Shown: piece by piece, positions 28,853-32,475 of the stretch
How the letters are laid out: every line of letters starts with the position of its first letter
Position numbering within the stretch: position 1 is the first letter of the stretch
Notes under the pieces: generated by a model
Seen by the model: the letters and a program-made list of their open reading frames with translations, nothing else
What the model was told of the DNA's origin: nothing
Database searches by the model: none
Assembly (NCBI GenBank): GCA_964441265.1
Contig: CAYYKJ010000014.1
Coordinates: 1-32,475 of the forward strand
Length of the DNA stretch: 32,475 nucleotides
Source of the DNA: JAFGDH01 sp964441265
GTDB lineage: Archaea > Aenigmatarchaeota > Aenigmatarchaeia > QMZP01 > QMZT01
Reading direction: 5' to 3'
Translations under genes and position numbers: made by a program

Positions 28853-30427
28853 CTACTTGAATCCGCCCTTCTGGTAAGAATAACTTTTCCTTTTGCTCTG
28901 GCTTGTTCTGGTGCTCTTGCCCGACCCGCCCCCGAGTGTCTTGAGGACGGCCACCGCTATGATTATGACCACTATTATTCCGACTCCGATACCCAGTGGA
29001 GCGTTCTCTTCCGAGGAGACCGATGACATGAATCCGGTGAAAGCCTCAGAGAACCAGTTTTCTCCTGCCGCTGCCTGGCCGGTTATGTCCGCTCCCGCCC
29101 CTCCGGATACCTCGCATTCCCCGCAGTCCTCCGGGCAGGCGGTGCAGTTCTCGCTGTTCTGGTCGCATATGCCGTCCCCGCATGGTTCTTCTCCGGCGGA
29201 TTCTCCACCCTCGCTCCCTCCGGTTTCGCAGGTCTCGCTCTCCGGGGGCTTGTCTTCGGTGGTTCCGCATTCGTTTGCATCGGTGCACGTCCTGGTCCTG
29301 GTTCCGTCTATGCATTCCGACCATCCCGAGCAGTACCATGACTCCTCGCAGGCGGGAGGTGCGGTCGGTGCGCCTCCGCCCCCTGTGGTACCGCCGCCGG
29401 TCGTACCTCCTCCGGTCGGGGTATCGCCGTCCCCGGTTCCCTGGTCGGTTCCCTGGTCGCAGACCCCGTCCTCGTCCGTCTCACCGTCGCAGTCGTCGTC
29501 AAGGCCGTTGCAGGTTTCCTGCGCAGGTTGGGGGCATCCCGACCAGATTCCTCCGGTGCAGGTTTCCGTTCCCTTGGAACATTCTCCCAGATAATTATCC
29601 GAGCAGTCCCTCTGGATATCGTCCACCACACCGTCGCAGTCATCATCCACACCGTTGCAGATCTCCTCAGCCCCGGGATGTATGTTCGGGTTGGTGTCAT
29701 CACAGTCGTTTTCCGAGCAGTATCCGTCATTATCCTTATCCTCGCATTCGCTAACCGTGAATCCGCTCTCCCCGGAGAGGGAATTGCAGTTCGCCTTGAC
29801 GGAATATTCTCCCGATGGCGAGCCTTCGCTTATCATGAAAATCTTTGAAAATTCCCCGGTCCCGTCCGTGGTCACCTGGGCGACGAAATAGGGCGATCCG
29901 CCGGGCTTCTCCACCAGAATGGCCACTTCCTCCCCCTCGACCGGTGCGCAGGAGGGTCCAACCAGCTTACCCGATACGGTCACGGTGTCCCCGTAGGCGA
30001 AGAATTCCCCGTCGACCTGGACGGTCACCTCGTAATCGCTGAAGGAGCAGTGGAGCGTCATGTCGTCCATCACATACAGTACGCTGGAGCCGTTTATGGT
30101 CGTTGTGACCGGACCGGCCACATAGTGGTCCCCGTTGTCTATCACCTCGGCCACTATAACGTCCCCCGGTTCGCAGGGGTCGTTGAGTTCCCTGCAGTTG
30201 AGCATGTAGGTGTTGTCTATTCCCATGACCTGGGTGAGGTTGTCGGATTTTCCGAACGACTGCTTGTAAACCATCACAGTGTGGCCCTCTGCCAGCATGT
30301 CCACGGCGTCTATGACCTCCCCCACCACGTTGATGGTCGTCTGGGAGCTGGCGGCGGGTATGGAAACGAGTAAGAAAAACAATGATAGAACGGCTAAAAG
30401 CGAAATCTTTTTGGAGATATTTATCAC
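28853..30427 (-). CDS. Secreted, membrane-anchored Cys-rich multidomain protein
   Basis: The 524-aa protein has an N-terminal signal (ISLLAVLSLFFLLVSIPAAS). Next come Ig-like beta domains, the second (about 120-225) including GDTVTVSGKLVGPSCAPVEG. Two Cys/Asp-rich motifs of the MopRs type follow (DCDDTNPNIHPGAEEICNGV, then DDDCDG repeated). A Gly/Thr-rich linker leads to a TSP1-like segment (YCSGWSECIDGTRTRTC) and a CGDGICDQ Cys cluster. A C-terminal helix (APLGIGVGIIVVIIIAVAVL) and basic tail anchor it. GTG 30427 is the likely start. The Asp-rich motifs probably bind calcium. The role is presumably cell-surface contact. Confidence 0.85.
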   Translation of the reverse strand: MINISKKISLLAVLSLFFLLVSIPAASSQTTINVVGEVIDAVDMLAEGHTVMVYKQSFGKSDNLTQVMGIDNTYMLNCRELNDPCEPGDVIVAEVIDNGDHYVAGPVTTTINGSSVLYVMDDMTLHCSFSDYEVTVQVDGEFFAYGDTVTVSGKLVGPSCAPVEGEEVAILVEKPGGSPYFVAQVTTDGTGEFSKIFMISEGSPSGEYSVKANCNSLSGESGFTVSECEDKDNDGYCSENDCDDTNPNIHPGAEEICNGVDDDCDGVVDDIQRDCSDNYLGECSKGTETCTGGIWSGCPQPAQETCNGLDDDCDGETDEDGVCDQGTDQGTGDGDTPTGGGTTGGGTTGGGGAPTAPPACEESWYCSGWSECIDGTRTRTCTDANECGTTEDKPPESETCETGGSEGGESAGEEPCGDGICDQNSENCTACPEDCGECEVSGGAGADITGQAAAGENWFSEAFTGFMSSVSSEENAPLGIGVGIIVVIIIAVAVLKTLGGGSGKSTRTSQSKRKSYSYQKGGFK

Positions 30428-30456
30428 CTATCAATAACAGTTTTTTTGAAAAGAAA

Positions 30457-30467
30457 ATTTATAAAGG
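30457..30467 (-). promoter_or_regulatory. TATA-like box for the surface protein at 28853-30427
   Basis: CTTTATAAATTTT on the minus strand lies about 33 nt upstream of GTG 30427. AGGTGAT overlaps the start codon itself, so it cannot act as a normal Shine-Dalgarno site for GTG, and a near-leaderless transcript is more likely. Confidence 0.45.
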
Positions 30468-30521
30468 TGCTGTTATCCAAGAAGGCTGGGAAATATCTGC
30501 TTTCTTCGTATAATATTCATG

Positions 30522-32475
30522 TCATTCCGGAACCCATTCGACGTCGCCGCTGACGGCCACCTCGTATCCTATCCCGGGCATTATTTCGAAATCCTTCCCG
30601 AACCCTCCCTTGTAGGATATCCAGCTCTCGGAGACCTGCGAGACTGGGTCCCACCTGGAAACTGATACACATTTATCTCCTATGCTCTCCATGAGCTCCG
30701 ATGCGCTGGTTATGGCGGTCCCCACCGGGAGGGATATCCAGTATATGCCGTATGAGTCCGGCTTCTTTTCCAGCGTGATCACTCCCGGGCTTTCTGGGAT
30801 CGTCCCGTATACGGTGAATTTCGTGTCTTTGCTGACCCTCGCCAGATAGCTCTCCCACGGGTCTATGGGGAAATCCCCTCCCATGATCATGACCTGTCCT
30901 TCGGGGTCCCATCTTCCCAGGGATTCGCAGGAAGGTCCTATGCTCAATATCATATCCCCGGACCGGTCCATTTCTGAAACCAGCGGGGCGGAGATGTAGT
31001 TTATCCCTTCCCCATCGGAGTACATGGTTATCTCGTACTTCCCCGCTATATTGGTGTTTTCTTCCTCCTCCCCGTTCGTGCCGACTGCCCTCACCACATA
31101 GTACTTCTGGGGCTGTCCCCCGGAGCCCTCGTCCCTCCAGTGGTTCCCCTCCACAGTGGCTTCCGGGTCCTCGTAATCAAACCCGTCCGGGGTTTCAGAA
31201 GAGTATACGTTGTAGTCGGCGTTCGCATCGGATGAGTCCCAGGAAAGGAGCACGTCCCCGGAATCCGTCCCTATCTTCAGGTTCTCAACCGGTTCCGGCC
31301 CTTCCCCGGAGGGCATGATACAATGTGGGGAAGGGACCTGGTGATCAATCCAGTCAAGGGGGGTGTCCGTGTCCAAGAACACGGGAATCCTTTTGATGGA
31401 TTCATCGGGGTCCGCTTCCAGGTCCCACCCCGTTTCGTAGCCTTCCCATGCTACCATGTCGATTTCGCTGCCGTTGTCCCGAAGGGAAACAATGTCACCT
31501 TCGTTTTTCAGTGCCCTGGTGAATCCCTCCAGATGGGGCTGGCAGCCGTAAAGGTTCGAGAAACCGTCCGCGTCTCTCGCTATCGTGAAATAATCATCCG
31601 GCCCTATCACTCCCACGGGTATCTCCCAACCTCCTGCATTGTCATATATCATCAGGCCGCTGAGGTTGACCGGGTCCCCCGTGGGGTTGTAGAGTTCCAG
31701 CCATTCCTCTTCGTATTCTGTACCCGGAGTGTCGTAGAACACCTGGGAAAATAGAATGTGATCCGGACCTTCCAAGTATACGGCGAAGTGCGTCGAGTTG
31801 TGGACTCCCTTGTATGAGCAGTTCAGCAGGTAAGTTCCGCTCCTCCACTCCGCGGGTATCGTTAAAATGGTGCTGAAATACCCCGATTCGTCCGTCTTGA
31901 CCTGGGCTATGAACCTCGGCGTCCCCAGGAAGTCACTCACCTTCATAGTTATGTACCTGTTCATGACCGGCTCGCATGATGGGTCGATAACATACCCGGC
32001 CGCGGAGACCTGGTCTCCCGGCGAGTACATTTCGGAATCCGTGCCTACCGTTATCTGGTAATCAGTCAGGTTGCATTCGTCGCATCTTTCATCGTAGTAA
32101 GAATCCACCGCATCACAGGAATACTGCTCACATACCCCAGCCATGCAGTAATCATGCCCGTCCTCCGGGTACACCGTCCAGTTGTTTCCTATGCAGCGGT
32201 CTTCCGGGCAGTCTCTGGGGAATCCGCACACGTTGGTGTCGTCCGGGACGTTCACGCATTGATATGATTCGCAGGAATCATCCGTGCACTCGTTGGAATC
32301 ATCGCAATCCGCCCCGCTTTGGCAGCATGTGCGCCCGTCGGGACCCCCCTGTCCGGCGCATTCCGTGTCTTCGCAGTCCTTCGCCCCGTCGCAGTCGTTG
32401 TCCTTCAGGTCACTGCATATCTCCTCCGCTCCCGGATGGACATCCGGATCCGTGTCGTTGCAGTCCCCGTCGCAT
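30522..32475 (-). CDS. Large secreted protein with MopRs, Ig-like, lamin-tail and fibronectin-like domains (partial, N-terminus outside window)
   Basis: The frame is open to the window edge, so the N-terminus is missing; over 640 residues are seen. First come Cys/Asp-rich motifs (DCNDTDPDVHPGAEEICSDL, then DCDDSNECTDDSC). An Ig-like domain (YSPGDQVSAAGYVIDPSCEP) is related to that in the neighbouring protein. A lamin-tail domain follows (EEEWLELYNPTGDPVNLSGL ... DEGDIVSLRDNGSEIDMVAW-like), then a fibronectin-III-like segment (GDVLLSWDSSDANADYNVYS). Two C-terminal repeats each have SWISYKGGF- or GGDFPIDPW-type ends. No C-terminal anchor is seen, so it may be released or bound by partners. Confidence 0.85.
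   Translation of the reverse strand, partial: CDGDCNDTDPDVHPGAEEICSDLKDNDCDGAKDCEDTECAGQGGPDGRTCCQSGADCDDSNECTDDSCESYQCVNVPDDTNVCGFPRDCPEDRCIGNNWTVYPEDGHDYCMAGVCEQYSCDAVDSYYDERCDECNLTDYQITVGTDSEMYSPGDQVSAAGYVIDPSCEPVMNRYITMKVSDFLGTPRFIAQVKTDESGYFSTILTIPAEWRSGTYLLNCSYKGVHNSTHFAVYLEGPDHILFSQVFYDTPGTEYEEEWLELYNPTGDPVNLSGLMIYDNAGGWEIPVGVIGPDDYFTIARDADGFSNLYGCQPHLEGFTRALKNEGDIVSLRDNGSEIDMVAWEGYETGWDLEADPDESIKRIPVFLDTDTPLDWIDHQVPSPHCIMPSGEGPEPVENLKIGTDSGDVLLSWDSSDANADYNVYSSETPDGFDYEDPEATVEGNHWRDEGSGGQPQKYYVVRAVGTNGEEEENTNIAGKYEITMYSDGEGINYISAPLVSEMDRSGDMILSIGPSCESLGRWDPEGQVMIMGGDFPIDPWESYLARVSKDTKFTVYGTIPESPGVITLEKKPDSYGIYWISLPVGTAITSASELMESIGDKCVSVSRWDPVSQVSESWISYKGGFGKDFEIMPGIGYEVAVSGDVEWVPE

Noticed and set aside
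1..32475. CRISPR arrays, tRNA or rRNA genes
   Set aside because: No regularly spaced long repeats, no T-loop GTTCRAATC with matching acceptor stems, and no rRNA-like conserved blocks were seen by eye; a covariance-model search could still find small RNAs.

Overview
The window reads as a piece of an archaeal chromosome carrying an integrated accessory element. The archaeal assignment rests on ribosomal protein S6e, an RNase P p30-type subunit, archaeal-type phosphopantetheine and NMN adenylyltransferases, ThiI, an ATP-dependent DNA ligase, lipobox lipoproteins, and TATA-like boxes about 26-30 nt upstream of start codons, several of which look leaderless. The secreted Cys-rich proteins and compact gene style would suit a DPANN-type lineage, possibly Aenigmarchaeota-like, but the lineage call is a guess.

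Region 1 (about 1-10,050) is the accessory part. A small secreted OB-fold gene on the minus strand is cut in two: its 3' part lies at 82-209 and its 5' part at 10037-10317. The break falls in a 13-bp perfect direct repeat (197-209 and 10037-10049). Joining the halves through one repeat copy gives exactly 132 codons in frame. The roughly 9.84 kb between is therefore an integrated element. Its inner ends carry a 12-bp inverted repeat 8-10 bp from the direct repeats, and repeat arrays lie near its right end. It encodes membrane and secreted proteins, lipoproteins, a coiled-coil transglutaminase-like protein, a PD-(D/E)XK nuclease, an Mre11/SbcD-like plus Rad50/SbcC-like pair in which a membrane hairpin replaces the zinc hook, a winged-helix protein with a small two-helix membrane protein, and a zinc-ribbon protein behind an iteron-like array. 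I see no integrase.

Region 2 (10,300-18,260) is chromosomal: a small hydrolase, an MscS channel, a membrane protein and a frameshifted GNAT gene. Then comes a tightly packed plus-strand run: DUF72 protein, 52-aa zinc ribbon, Fpg glycosylase, ATP-dependent DNA ligase and PHP-containing DNA polymerase X. The last three are together a short-patch base-excision-repair set.

Region 3 (18,260-28,840) is mostly housekeeping: UPF0173 hydrolase, archaeal CoaD, an NMN adenylyltransferase with an N-terminal extension resembling one TBP lobe, ThiI, a DUF167 protein, a lytic-transglycosylase-like protein (odd in an archaeon), a COG2426-like membrane protein, S6e with a very long Lys/Glu/Pro tail, a TPR-like protein, protein-isoaspartate methyltransferase, a VIT1/CCC1-like transporter, a small protein behind a clear palindromic operator, and RNase P p30.

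Region 4 (28,850-32,475) holds two related minus-strand secreted multidomain proteins with Cys/Asp-rich repeats. The second also has lamin-tail and fibronectin-like domains and runs off the window end.
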